A DNA stretch of 64,000 nt. Source: Deltaproteobacteria bacterium. Lineage in GTDB: Bacteria; Myxococcota_A; Polyangia; Polyangiales; Ga0077539. The notes beneath the pieces are model-generated. The model was not told where the DNA came from. It saw only the letters and a list, made by a program, of their open reading frames with translations, and made no database searches. Position 1 is the first letter of the stretch. The number at the start of each line of letters is the position of its first letter. This document shows, one piece after another, positions 46,397 to 55,815 of this stretch. The DNA is taken from NCBI GenBank assembly GCA_016704445.1, contig JADJAE010000038.1, positions 45,415 to 109,414 of the forward strand, read 5' to 3'. The position numbers were made by a program, and so were the translations under genes.

Positions 46397-47680
46397 ATGC
46401 CCCATCGTCGCTCAGCCCAACGCTCGAAACGCGCTCCCGCCCCGGCGGCGGTGACGCCTCGCCCTGCGTCCCCCACCCCGCCACCTCCGTCGGGGCCCAA
46501 GGGGGCGGCGCATCGCCATGCTCCCTCCCTCGCCTTCGCCGTGGTGGTGCTCGCGATCGCCACGCTCATCGGGCTCCGCAGCCGCCAGCGCCCGGCCGTC
46601 GCGACGGCCCCCGCGACGTCCCCCGCGAGGGCGCGCTCCTCGCCTGGGGACGTCCGCTGGCGCTTCCGGGTGCTGCCCCTACCCCCGGGCCTCGTCACGC
46701 CCGATCAGTGCGACATGGTCCAGGCCGACTGGGTGCTCCCGGGCTACTCGCGCGCCCACTTCGACGCGCTCCTCGACTCCATCGCTCCGGTGCCCGCCAC
46801 GAGAGCGAGGCTCGAGGCCGCCGTCCGCTGCGACGCGAGCGGGTGCACGATCCACCCCTCGCGGGAGCTCATCGAAGACATGCGCCCCGCCACCCGCAGG
46901 GCCCTCTACGCCAACCTCTCCCGCCACGCCGAGAACCCCTCCATCATCAACCACTTCAGCCGCAACACCGGGGCCGAGCCGTGGTCCCGCGAGGAGGCCC
47001 TCTCCCCGAAGGCGCGCGAGCTGCTCACCCGGCTGTCCTGGCAGGACGGCGAGCGCACCCACTTCGCCGACGTGGCCGACGTGTGCTCGCAGCTCCAGAC
47101 CGAGGCCGAGCGGGTGCGCTTCATCGAGGTGCTCAAGGGCAGGGAGAGCGTCGCGGCGACGGTGTTCGTCGCCCCGGGAGCCGACGTCGAGCCCATGGTC
47201 CGGTACTGGTCCGCCGGGGGCGACGAGGCCGCGGTACGGCCGCTCCTCGCCGACGCCGCCGCGCAGCCCGCCGGAGGCAGCGTCGAGCTCGCCCGCCTCC
47301 TCCCGCCCTTCGCTCGCTCCCGGGTCGACACCTTCCCCTCCCCGAGCGCTCTGGCCTTCGACTGCTTCTGGACCGCGCTGCACTTCCACGTCCGCGGCGA
47401 GCCCGACGTCCGGCTCTACTCCGCCGAGGAGTTCAGCCGGCAGCTGGCGCTCACCCATAGCCCGGTCGCCCTCGACGAGGTGACCCTCGGCGACGTCCTG
47501 GTGTTCCGACCCCCAGGAGGGCCCCCCCAGCACGCGGTCAACTACGTCGCCTCGGGCCTGGTCTTCACCAAGAACGGCGGCTCCTCGAGGCGGCCCTTCG
47601 CCCTGATGCGGCTCTCCGACGTGCTGGCCATCTACCCCCTCGCGACAGACCTCCAGGCCTGGCGACGACGGGGATCGTGA
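46397..47680 (+). CDS. Membrane-anchored protein with possible NlpC/P60-like domain
   Basis: 427 residues from ATG 46397 (GGGGGG lies about 10 bases upstream); the frame is open from 46349. A basic Pro-rich cytoplasmic tail precedes one membrane helix (LAFAVVVLAIATLIGL, about 46-61). The outer part has helical segments with CDASGCTI and SIINHFSRNTG. At the C-terminus, FDCFWTALHFHV, then LGDVLVFRPPGGPPQHAVNYVASGLVFTKNG has the Cys...GD...H spacing of NlpC/P60 cysteine peptidases. The assignment is an inference; I recognise no established family over the whole length. Confidence 0.7.
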   Translation: MPHRRSAQRSKRAPAPAAVTPRPASPTPPPPSGPKGAAHRHAPSLAFAVVVLAIATLIGLRSRQRPAVATAPATSPARARSSPGDVRWRFRVLPLPPGLVTPDQCDMVQADWVLPGYSRAHFDALLDSIAPVPATRARLEAAVRCDASGCTIHPSRELIEDMRPATRRALYANLSRHAENPSIINHFSRNTGAEPWSREEALSPKARELLTRLSWQDGERTHFADVADVCSQLQTEAERVRFIEVLKGRESVAATVFVAPGADVEPMVRYWSAGGDEAAVRPLLADAAAQPAGGSVELARLLPPFARSRVDTFPSPSALAFDCFWTALHFHVRGEPDVRLYSAEEFSRQLALTHSPVALDEVTLGDVLVFRPPGGPPQHAVNYVASGLVFTKNGGSSRRPFALMRLSDVLAIYPLATDLQAWRRRGS

Positions 47681-47700
47681 TGGGGCAATAGACCCGCACC

Positions 47701-47805
47701 AGGGGCTGCACCGGGGCGGGGACCTCTGCCCCGCGTCTTCAGAGCCGCCCCGGTGCACTGTGCACGGTTGGTCCTGCACCGCTGTGCAGGACTGGTACAG
47801 CCCCT
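47701..47805. terminator. Nested inverted repeats between convergent genes
   Basis: Three nested or adjacent inverted pairs: 47701-47708 with 47798-47805 (AGGGGCTG/CAGCCCCT), 47707-47719 with 47745-47757 (13 bp, TGCACCGGGGCGG), and 47771-47778 with 47785-47792 (GTCCTGCA). They fill the space between two convergent stops, so a bidirectional terminator is likely; there is no T tract. The TGCAC word recurs several times. Confidence 0.6.
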
Positions 47806-49580
47806 CAGCGCATGCCGCGCAGGGTGGTCTCGCTCTCGATGCGCGAGGGCGCAGTCATCGCCGCCGCCGCCACCCGGGCGCGCGCCGCCTCGGGGATCGG
47901 GATCACCAGCTCCACGTTGCGGTCGAGCGCCGTGCCGACGTGCGAGTGATCCCACGCGGAGAGGTAGTCCATCATCGCCAGCCGGCGGAAGCGCCGCTCC
48001 ATGCAGCTCTCCGCGGCGAAGTCGAGCATCGTGCCGAAGAGCGAGAGCGTCCCGTCGCCGTTGTCGACCACCTCCATCGCCCTCGCCTGGTTGGGCCAGT
48101 CGGCCATCGAGCCGCTCTGCACCTCCCAGTACCCGGGGTGCGCCGCGTCGACGCCCCGCACCGGCCGCACCCTCACGTCGTGCTCGTGGCCGACCAGCCA
48201 CGCGACCACGTTGGCGTAGGACGCCACCCTGGCCTCGACCTCCGCCGCGCTCACCGCGTCGGCCATCTCGGCGCCGAACTCCCCCTCGCGCCGGTCGACG
48301 GAGGTCGTCGGGTGGTGCGAGGCCAGCATCACCAGCACCCCGTCCCGCTGCGCGCGATCGAGCTCCGTGCGCAGCCAGCCGTCGAAGACCGAGCGCTTCA
48401 CCATGCCGGGCGAGCCGCCGGAGAAGTCGCTGGTGTCGAGCGCGAGCACGCGCAGTAGCCCGGGCACCACGTCGCTGGTCCAGTGCGCCCCGGTGCTGAC
48501 GTCCGCGCCCTCGGGGTAGCCGTGCCCCACCGGACCGGGCGTGGAGGCCCCGGCCCGCAGCGCGCTCACGATGTCGGCGCGGTCGAGCAGCCGCCGCGCA
48601 GGGTCCGCCAGCACCTCGCCTCGACGGGGGGCGCCATACCAGGTGGTGTAATCCCGGGTGCCGAAGGAGGAGAGCGCCCCGACCGCGCTGGCGCGCTGCG
48701 CCGGGGTCGGCGCGGTGGAGCCGACCACCATCACGTCGTGGTTGCCCGGGACGAAGTACCAGGGCGCTGGGAAGGCCACGCCGTCGAAGGGATCCTTCGG
48801 GTCGTTGCCGGGGCCAGGCACCGGGTCGTCGTCCTCCCCGGAGTCGGTGTGGATGCCCGCGGCGCCATCCATCACCTGCATGAACCACCGGAGCTCGTTC
48901 TGCTGCGCGCTGTCCGCGCAGTCTCCCGCCACCACCCCGAACTGAAACGCCCTCCCTCCCTGGGTGAGCTCCCTCAGCGTGCGGTTCATCGCCGTCATGG
49001 CGCGAGGCAGCCAGGCCTCCTGCGGGCGGATGGCCCCGGGCGCCCCGGGGCTGTCGAGCACCCCGAAGCGGGTGGGCGACTCGTCATCCGCGAGCTGCGT
49101 GTCCGAGAGGGCCACGAACCACGCGAGCGAGCGCCGCGCCGCCGGAGGGGTCGAGGCCGGGCCGCCGAGGTCCATGCGCCGCTCGCGGGTCACCGCCGCG
49201 CCGCGATCGTAGCGGTCGAAGCCGAGCGCCCGGTACGCCCGCTCCCCGGCCTCGGACACCGGGTTCATCATCGCCCGGGTGTCGGGCATCAGCACCCGCG
49301 TCGCCATCGGGAGCAGCGCCCCCAGCAGCGTCGACGCCACCGGCGCAGGCTCCGTCGCCCCCTCGGGCTCGGTGTCCTCGCAGCGCGGCAGCCGCAGGCC
49401 CCCGTGGGGATCGCCCGCGTCCACCTCGCTCCCCCCGTCGCCCCCTGCGTCGAGCGCTCCATCGAGCCCGAGGTCGGCCGCCGCGTCGACGCCCGCCTCC
49501 GGCGCCGCTCCGCCCGGCTCGGCGCTACAGCCCAGGCAGCCGAGCAGCAGCGCGAAACAACCGCGGATGACACGCTTCAT
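47805..49580 (-). CDS. Metallophosphoesterase lipoprotein (TIGR03768-like)
   Basis: 591 residues. Lipoprotein signal CFALLLGCLGCSAEP, a 45-residue Ala/Gly/Asp linker, then a calcineurin-like phosphoesterase: FVALSDTQLADDES (metal-binding Asp, with Gln in the usual His place), GVVAGDCADSAQQNE, YFVPGNHDVMV, LASHHPTT and VGHEHDVRVRP. The SDTQ and AGDCADS wording matches the long secreted bacterial phosphoesterase family. Likely outer-membrane or periplasmic; substrate unknown. ATG 49580 begins the signal peptide directly. Confidence 0.85.
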   Translation of the reverse strand: MKRVIRGCFALLLGCLGCSAEPGGAAPEAGVDAAADLGLDGALDAGGDGGSEVDAGDPHGGLRLPRCEDTEPEGATEPAPVASTLLGALLPMATRVLMPDTRAMMNPVSEAGERAYRALGFDRYDRGAAVTRERRMDLGGPASTPPAARRSLAWFVALSDTQLADDESPTRFGVLDSPGAPGAIRPQEAWLPRAMTAMNRTLRELTQGGRAFQFGVVAGDCADSAQQNELRWFMQVMDGAAGIHTDSGEDDDPVPGPGNDPKDPFDGVAFPAPWYFVPGNHDVMVVGSTAPTPAQRASAVGALSSFGTRDYTTWYGAPRRGEVLADPARRLLDRADIVSALRAGASTPGPVGHGYPEGADVSTGAHWTSDVVPGLLRVLALDTSDFSGGSPGMVKRSVFDGWLRTELDRAQRDGVLVMLASHHPTTSVDRREGEFGAEMADAVSAAEVEARVASYANVVAWLVGHEHDVRVRPVRGVDAAHPGYWEVQSGSMADWPNQARAMEVVDNGDGTLSLFGTMLDFAAESCMERRFRRLAMMDYLSAWDHSHVGTALDRNVELVIPIPEAARARVAAAAMTAPSRIESETTLRGMR

Positions 49581-49720
49581 CCACACCAACGTAACCGACG
49601 GCCCCATCTCCCCGAAAGCGCAGCGACCCCCGCGGACTACGCGCCGCTGCGCCGCGGCGCCATGTCACTTGCGGCGCTCTCGGCGCCCTGATACGCGGCC
49701 CTGTAATGGGAGACCTACAT

Positions 49721-52700
49721 ATGCTTCGCGCCCGCTCGCTCGGGCTGCTCGCGCTCTGGGCCGCGCTCGCTGCGGCCTGCTCCAACGGTCAGAGCGTCGT
49801 CGGCGGACCGGCGGACGCCACCGTCGTCAACGACCTCGGCCCGGCAGACACCGGAACGCCTGACGTCGCCACGGGCTGTCGCACCGACCCCGACTGCGCA
49901 GGCAACGCCATGGGGCTTCGCGTCTGCGACGCCACGAGCGGCCGATGCGTCGCCTGCCTGCCCTCGCGCGACACCTGCCCGAGCGACCAGCACTGCGCCG
50001 CGGGCACCAACGTGTGCGTCGCGGGCTGCCACGACGACCAGGGCTGCCTGGTCACCTCCGGCGCCGACGCGGGCGCGGCCGACGGCGGCCTCGGCTCCGA
50101 GCGCAGCCGCTGCAACGTCGCCACCCATAGCTGCGTGCAGTGCGTCGTCGACGACCACTGCCCCGCCGGAACACGCTGCACGGGCAGCGTCTGCGTCCCC
50201 GGCTGCGACGCCACGCGCGCCTGCCCCTCGGGCCTCACCTGCTGCTCCGGCGGCTGCGTCGACACCACGCGCAACCCCGCCAGCTGCGGCGCCTGCGGCA
50301 CCGCCTGCGCGGCCCCCAACGCCGAGCCGGGCTGCGTCGCCGGGGTCTGCGCCGTCGCCCGCTGCACCGCTCCCTTCGGCGACTGCGACGGCATGGCGGC
50401 CAACGGCTGCGAGGTCGACACCCTCACCAGCACCAGCCACTGCGGCGGCTGCGGCGTCGCGTGCCCGGCGCGCGCCCACGCCAGCAACGCCTGCGCGATG
50501 GGCGCATGCACCTTCACCTGCGACGCGGGCTTCGCGGACTGCGACGGCGACGCGGCCAACGGCTGCGAGGTCGAGCTCGCGGTGACCACCAGCCACTGCG
50601 GCGCATGCGGCACCGCCTGCTCCGCGACCAACGGGGTCGCCGGGTGCGCGGCGGGCGCATGCACCGTCGCGTCCTGCGACACGGGCTTCGGCGACTGCGA
50701 CGGGATGGCGGCCAACGGCTGCGAGGTCAACACCCGCAGCAGCGCCGCCCACTGCGGTCGCTGCGGAGGAGCGTGCCCCGCCCCGGCCAACGGCGCGGCG
50801 GTCTGCACCGCGGGGGTCTGCACCCTCGGGGCGTGCTCCGAGGGCTTCGCGGACTGCAACGCCATGGACGCCGACGGCTGCGAGGTGGACACCCGCAGCG
50901 CCCTCGCCCACTGCGGCGGCTGCGGCATGGCGTGCAGCCCGGCCAACGCCACCGGGAGCTGCGCCGCCGGGGTGTGCGGGGTCGCGAGCTGCAACGCGGG
51001 CTTCGCCGACTGCGACGGCAACGCCAGCAACGGCTGCGAGGTCAACACCCGCACCGACCTCTCCCACTGCGGAGCCTGCGGGACCGTGTGCCCGACGCCC
51101 TCCAGCGGCAGCGCGGTGTGCGCCGCGGGCGCGTGCGGCATCGGGAGCTGCAACACCGGCTTCGGCGACTGCGACGGCGTGACCGCCAACGGCTGCGAGA
51201 CCGACACCCGAGGCGCCGTCGCCCACTGCGGCAGCTGCAACAACGCGTGCGCCGCGCGACCCAACGCGGCCCCGCTGTGCAGCGCGAGCGCCTGCGGCCT
51301 CGGCGCCTGCAACGCGGGCTTCGCCAACTGCGACGGCAACGCGGCCAACGGCTGCGAGGTCAACACCCAGACCACCGTCACGAGCTGCGGCGCCTGCGGC
51401 CGGGCGTGCTCCTTCTCCAACGGCTCGGCCGCGTGCGTGGCCGGGGCCTGCGCCCTCGACGCCTGCAACGCGGGCTTCGCCGACTGCAACGCCACGGCCT
51501 CGGACGGCTGCGAGGTGAACACCGCGAGCAGCCTCACCCACTGCGGCCTCTGCGGCCGGTCGTGCTCCTTCCCCAACGCGGCGCCGGCGTGCAACTCGGG
51601 CGTGTGCGCCATCGGCTCGTGCGCCGCGGGCTTCGCCGACTGCAACGGCGCGGCGGTGGACGGCTGCGAGGTCCGCGTCACCAACGACGTCCGCAACTGC
51701 GGCGCCTGCGGCCGCGTCTGCGCCTCGGGCTCGGCCTGCGTGGCGGGCGCCTGCCAGTTCGGCGGCGGCACCGAGGACCGCACCATCACCACCCCGGTGA
51801 CGCTCGACCCGCCGCGCGCCGCGGCGAGGGGCACCGCCGGGACCACCACGCTCACCCTCACCAGCCCGGTGGGGAGCTTCGCGGCGGGCCAGTCGGTGAT
51901 CGTGCACCAGACGCAGGGAGCGGGCGCGGGGCGCTACGAGTACAACCGCGTGGCGGCCGTCGGGGCGGGCACGCTCACCCTCGCGACGCCGCTCGCCAGC
52001 GAGTACTCCGTCGCGGGCAGCGACCGGGCGCAGGTGATGCTGGTGACGGAGTTCCGCTCGCTCACCGTCGCCACCGGGGCCTCGCTCTCCGGCCCCGCCT
52101 GGAACGGCTCCCACGGCGGCATCCTCGCCGTCGACGTGGCCGGGGCGCTCAGCGTCGCGGGCACCGTCACCATGGCCGCGCGAGGCTTCCGCCCGCAGAG
52201 CCACGGTTGCCTCTACCACTGCGGCCGCGGCTTCCAGGGCGAAGGCGTCCTGGGCGTGGGCGGCGCGAACATCGCCAACAACGGCTCCGGCGGCGGCGGC
52301 GGCGGCGCGGGCCAGGACGACGGCTCCGGCGGCGGCGGCGCCTACGGAGGCTCCGGCGAGGGCGGCGTCTACACGGGCGCCAACTACTGCGGCACCTGCG
52401 CCGAGAGCTGCCCCGTCCCGCACGGCCTCGGCGGCGCGGTGGCCGGCAACATCAACCTCGGCGCGAGCCTGCTCTTCGGCGGCGCGGGCGGCGAGGGCGG
52501 AGCGGACGAGGACGGCGGCAGCCCCGGCGCAGGAGGCCCGGGCGGCGGAGCGATCGTGCTGCGCGCGGCGACCATCGCCGTCACCGGCGCGGTGCTGAGC
52601 GACGGCGGCAACGGCGCCGGGGGCAACAACACCTGCGGCGGCGCAGGCTGCGGCATGGGCGGCGGCGGAGGCGGCGCGGGCGGAGGCATCCGGCTGGTCG

Positions 52701-52867
52701 CCACCACCTCGGTCAGCGCGGGCACCAGCCTCGTCGCGGCCCGCGGTGGCTCGTCCGGCGTGGCGTCCTGCAACCGCGCCCGCGGCGGCGTCGGCGGCGT
52801 AGGCCGCGTCAGCGTCCTCTCCCCGGCCCTCGTCGGGACCTCGATCCCCACCCTCACCCGCGAGTAG
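49721..52867 (+). CDS. Cys-rich repeat surface lipoprotein with Gly-rich C-terminus
   Basis: 1048 residues. Signal LGLLALWAALAAACSNG with lipobox. Residues about 45-165 have Dickkopf-like Cys modules (CRTDPDCAGN, CVACLPSRDTCPSDQHC). Then nine tandem units of about 44 residues follow, each with D-C-D/N-G-x-A-A-N-G-C-E-V-x-T...H-C-G-x-C-G-x-x-C (from GDCDGMAANGCEVD to ADCNGAAVDGCEVR, about 215-665), so six Cys per unit. The last third is a beta-rich region and a Gly-rich stretch (GSGGGGGGAGQDDGSGG). It resembles the long Cys-repeat exported proteins of Sandaracinus-type bacteria. GGGAGA lies about 9 bases before the ATG. Role: probably cell-surface adhesion or matrix, inferred only. Confidence 0.85.
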   Translation: MLRARSLGLLALWAALAAACSNGQSVVGGPADATVVNDLGPADTGTPDVATGCRTDPDCAGNAMGLRVCDATSGRCVACLPSRDTCPSDQHCAAGTNVCVAGCHDDQGCLVTSGADAGAADGGLGSERSRCNVATHSCVQCVVDDHCPAGTRCTGSVCVPGCDATRACPSGLTCCSGGCVDTTRNPASCGACGTACAAPNAEPGCVAGVCAVARCTAPFGDCDGMAANGCEVDTLTSTSHCGGCGVACPARAHASNACAMGACTFTCDAGFADCDGDAANGCEVELAVTTSHCGACGTACSATNGVAGCAAGACTVASCDTGFGDCDGMAANGCEVNTRSSAAHCGRCGGACPAPANGAAVCTAGVCTLGACSEGFADCNAMDADGCEVDTRSALAHCGGCGMACSPANATGSCAAGVCGVASCNAGFADCDGNASNGCEVNTRTDLSHCGACGTVCPTPSSGSAVCAAGACGIGSCNTGFGDCDGVTANGCETDTRGAVAHCGSCNNACAARPNAAPLCSASACGLGACNAGFANCDGNAANGCEVNTQTTVTSCGACGRACSFSNGSAACVAGACALDACNAGFADCNATASDGCEVNTASSLTHCGLCGRSCSFPNAAPACNSGVCAIGSCAAGFADCNGAAVDGCEVRVTNDVRNCGACGRVCASGSACVAGACQFGGGTEDRTITTPVTLDPPRAAARGTAGTTTLTLTSPVGSFAAGQSVIVHQTQGAGAGRYEYNRVAAVGAGTLTLATPLASEYSVAGSDRAQVMLVTEFRSLTVATGASLSGPAWNGSHGGILAVDVAGALSVAGTVTMAARGFRPQSHGCLYHCGRGFQGEGVLGVGGANIANNGSGGGGGGAGQDDGSGGGGAYGGSGEGGVYTGANYCGTCAESCPVPHGLGGAVAGNINLGASLLFGGAGGEGGADEDGGSPGAGGPGGGAIVLRAATIAVTGAVLSDGGNGAGGNNTCGGAGCGMGGGGGGAGGGIRLVATTSVSAGTSLVAARGGSSGVASCNRARGGVGGVGRVSVLSPALVGTSIPTLTRE

Positions 52868-52883
52868 TCAACCGGGCGCTCGC

Positions 52884-52919
52884 CTTACCCCATCGGGTAA
52901 GTCGGGCACCCGGGTGCTC
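52884..52919. terminator. Bidirectional terminator hairpins between convergent genes
   Basis: CTTACCC 52884-52890 pairs with GGGTAAG 52895-52901 over a four-base loop, and GGGCACC pairs with GGTGCTC just after (52904-52919). They lie in the 54-base gap between the convergent stops of the Cys-repeat gene and the AAA+ gene. Confidence 0.6.
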
Positions 52920-52921
52920 CC

Positions 52922-55756
52922 TCAATTCCTCGGCAGCCCCACGAGGCTGTCCCGCCCATCGCTGACCTCCGGGGTCTGTCCATCCTCCAGCGCGAGCGCG
53001 TCGACCCGCCGCACCAGCAGCGCGTCGAGGCCCCTCGGGCCCAGCGCGTCGGGCCTGCCGGAGACCCAGCCGGTGACCGCGTCGCGCACCAGCGGCGGCG
53101 CGGCGTCGTAGCGTCGCACCACCGCCTCGGGCGCCTCCACCGCGACCGAGAGCGCCGCCAGCAGCTCGCCCGCCGCCGCGGCGTTCTCCGTCGCCGACTG
53201 CTCGTTCTGCAGCGTCAGCTTCGCCCCGCTGGGACCGCGAAACTCCAGCACCGAGCGCACCTTGCTGCCGTAGCGCCCCTGCCCCTTCACGCTGCGCTCT
53301 CCGTCCCTGGTGGCCACCACCGAGTGCCCCGGCTCGCACGGGGCCACGCGCACCGCCGCCACCACGCGCCGCCCGGGGCTCTCGACGTTTCCGGAGAGGC
53401 GCAGCCGGTGCATCCCTGCCTCGCCTCGCAGCAGCCCGAAGGCGTAGGGGCCGCGCACCCCCAGCAGCCACGACTCGTCGTCCTCCAGCGGGTCCTTCCA
53501 CCAGGTGACGGTGAAGCCCCGGTGCTTCGCCCAGGCCACGTACATCTCCGCGAGGCGGTCGCGCATCTCCGGCCCGGTCGACCCCACCACGCGGCACTCC
53601 ACCAGCGCGTCGGAGCGGCCCATCGGGCCCAGCACCACCAGATCCCTCCGCGCGCTCCGCAGGGCGTCCTCCAGGGCCCTCACCTCCTGCGCGGCGCCCT
53701 CCAGCGCCCTCCGCGACGCGCCCTTCTCCAGGGCGTCGCGCGCCCCGGCGACGCGCTCCTCCAGGGCCTCGACGCGGTCGATGAGCTCCGAGAACACCTG
53801 GAGTTCGTGCTCGTTGGCCGAGGCCTTCGCGGCGTCCCTCCAGAAGCCCGGCGCGTCGCGGGCGCTCAGCAGCTCGGCCCGACGGTCGAGCGCCACGGCG
53901 AGCTGCACCGTGTCCATCAGCCCGTTGAAGGAGGCCTCCGCCTGGGTGAGCTGCTCTCGCAGCGCCGCGCGGTCGAGCACCCGGGGGTCCGTCCTCGGCG
54001 CGGGGACGAAGCTCGCTCGGTGCGCCCGGGAGGCCTCGGTCTCCAGCACCCGCACCCGGATGGCCCCCTCGCGCACCGTCACCCGGAGGATCGCCCCGGG
54101 AGAGACGGCCTGCTCCATCAGTGTCATGGCGATGGGCAGCACCAGCCGCTTCTGGATCTCCCGCTTCAGCGCTCGGGCTCCGTAGCGGGCGTCGACCCCC
54201 TGGCGGATGATCAGGTCGAGCGCGTCGTCGTCGACGTCGACGGTGAGCCCCGGGGCGACGATGCCCTCTCGCTGTAGCACCCGGGCCAGCTCGAAGCGGG
54301 CGACGGTGCGAAGCTCCAGCAGCGACAGCGAGTGGAAGACCACCACGTGCTGGAAGCGGTTGAGAAACTCCGGCCGGAAGGAGGCCTCGAGCGCGCTGCG
54401 GATGCGGCCCTCGCGCTCGTCTCCCGCGCGGTCACCGAAGCCGACGGAGCGGTTGGACTCCTGGGCGCCGACGTTGGAGGTAGCGATGACGATGGTGTTG
54501 CGGAAGTCCACCGCGTCGCCGTCGGGGGTGGTCATGCGGCCCTCGTCGAGCAGCGGCAGCAGCAGGTCCCAGAGGTTGGGGTGGGCCTTCTCGAGCTCGT
54601 CGAGGAGCACCACCTGGAAGGGCTGCGCGCGCACCGGGTCGAGCAGCCGGGCGGGGGCGTCCTTGCGGCGCGGCGACCCGAGGAGCAGCTCGAAGGCGTG
54701 GTAGTCCTTGAACTCCGAGAGGTCGAAGCGGAGCAGCCGGTCGGGGCTGCCGAAGACGAACTCCGCGAGCAGCCGGGCGAGCTCGGTCTTGCCGACGCCC
54801 GTGGGGCCCACGAAGAGGAAGGTGCCGATGGGGCGTCCGGTGTCGTGAAGGCCCGACTTGTAGAGCGCGATGGCCTCGACCATGGCGTCGATGGCCGCCC
54901 GCTGCCCCACGAGGCGCTCCTGAAACCACGCGCGCACCTCGCTCGCGGTCTTGGTGACGGCGCGCGACACGATGAACGACGGCAGCCCGGTGCGCCTCGC
55001 GAAGGCCGACTCGACCAGCGCGGGGGTGAGCTCCTCGTCCCTGAGGTCGGGCTGCTCCAGGATCCACTGGAGCAGCGCGAGGGCGGGCCCCGGCTGTAGC
55101 TGCGCGCGGAGGAAGCGCGACGTGAGCTGCACCATCGCCCGGCGCACGCCCTCGTCGACCTCGCGCCCTGCCCCTTCGGCCACGCGCTGCAGCACCGCGT
55201 CGACCTGGGCGGGGTCGAGCGCGGGCACGTCGAAGCGCTGGAAGAGCCGGGTGAAGCCCGGGATGCGGTCCATGGTGCGGATGCGCTCGACGTTGAGCTC
55301 GATCACCACCGCGAGCTCGCCCGCGTCGAGCATGGGACGCAGCGCGTCGAGCACGTTGTCCGTGGAGGTGTCCGAGGCGCCGGCGGTGTTGAGGTTCCAC
55401 GCGTCGGTGAAGAAGAGCACCTCGTTGCGCTCCCGCGACTGCCGCACCCACGCGCGCAGCTTCGACTGCCAGTCGCCGAGGTAGTGGGTGCCGCTGAGCA
55501 GGTCCATCGTCGAGACGCGCACGATGCCGCCCTCGCCGCGGGCGATTCTCGCCGCGTGCACCCCCTGGAGCACGGCGGTCTTGCCCACCCCCGGCGGGCC
55601 CACGAGCATCACGGAGCGCCCCGCCGAGAGCTGCTCGTCGACCTTCGCGATCAGCTCGTCGCGATACGGGACCCCGAGGTCCTGACCGCCGAGCGCGAAG
55701 GGCGAGAGCGTGCGGCGCTCCTGAACATACAGCCCGTAGTAATCTTTTTCCGCCAC
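52922..55756 (-). CDS. ClpA/C-type double AAA+ ATPase fused to a degenerate class-I release factor (RF2-like)
   Basis: 944 residues, GTG start. There is no Clp N-domain. AAA 1: Walker A GPPGVGKT (53-60), pore loop HYLG (91-94, Tyr kept), Walker B FFTDAW (115-120, catalytic Glu replaced by Ala). AAA 2: Walker A GPTGVGKT (317-324), Walker B VVLLDELEK (382-390), sensor ATSN (425-428), Arg-finger region FRPEFLNR (460-467); the usual GYVG pore loop is replaced by RRKDAP (363-368). A VGF tripeptide (438-440) sits where ClpC carries its ClpP-docking loop. From about 600: RF2-like helical domain (AELLSARDAPGFWRD, 627-641), PCRF domain (ALVECRVVGSTGPE, MYVAWAKHRGF, YAFGLLRGEAGMHRL), then the RF-1 domain ending LTLQNEQSATENAA. 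The RF2 SPF tripeptide is Gly-Asn-Val (789-791) and GGQ is Gly-Gln-Gly (825-827). Possible ribosome-linked AAA+ machine. Confidence 0.88.
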   Translation of the reverse strand: MAEKDYYGLYVQERRTLSPFALGGQDLGVPYRDELIAKVDEQLSAGRSVMLVGPPGVGKTAVLQGVHAARIARGEGGIVRVSTMDLLSGTHYLGDWQSKLRAWVRQSRERNEVLFFTDAWNLNTAGASDTSTDNVLDALRPMLDAGELAVVIELNVERIRTMDRIPGFTRLFQRFDVPALDPAQVDAVLQRVAEGAGREVDEGVRRAMVQLTSRFLRAQLQPGPALALLQWILEQPDLRDEELTPALVESAFARRTGLPSFIVSRAVTKTASEVRAWFQERLVGQRAAIDAMVEAIALYKSGLHDTGRPIGTFLFVGPTGVGKTELARLLAEFVFGSPDRLLRFDLSEFKDYHAFELLLGSPRRKDAPARLLDPVRAQPFQVVLLDELEKAHPNLWDLLLPLLDEGRMTTPDGDAVDFRNTIVIATSNVGAQESNRSVGFGDRAGDEREGRIRSALEASFRPEFLNRFQHVVVFHSLSLLELRTVARFELARVLQREGIVAPGLTVDVDDDALDLIIRQGVDARYGARALKREIQKRLVLPIAMTLMEQAVSPGAILRVTVREGAIRVRVLETEASRAHRASFVPAPRTDPRVLDRAALREQLTQAEASFNGLMDTVQLAVALDRRAELLSARDAPGFWRDAAKASANEHELQVFSELIDRVEALEERVAGARDALEKGASRRALEGAAQEVRALEDALRSARRDLVVLGPMGRSDALVECRVVGSTGPEMRDRLAEMYVAWAKHRGFTVTWWKDPLEDDESWLLGVRGPYAFGLLRGEAGMHRLRLSGNVESPGRRVVAAVRVAPCEPGHSVVATRDGERSVKGQGRYGSKVRSVLEFRGPSGAKLTLQNEQSATENAAAAGELLAALSVAVEAPEAVVRRYDAAPPLVRDAVTGWVSGRPDALGPRGLDALLVRRVDALALEDGQTPEVSDGRDSLVGLPRN

Positions 55757-55815
55757 ACTTGAACCATACCATCGGGCGTTGACCCGACACCCCCGCCCGG
55801 TGTTCTCCTTCGAGA

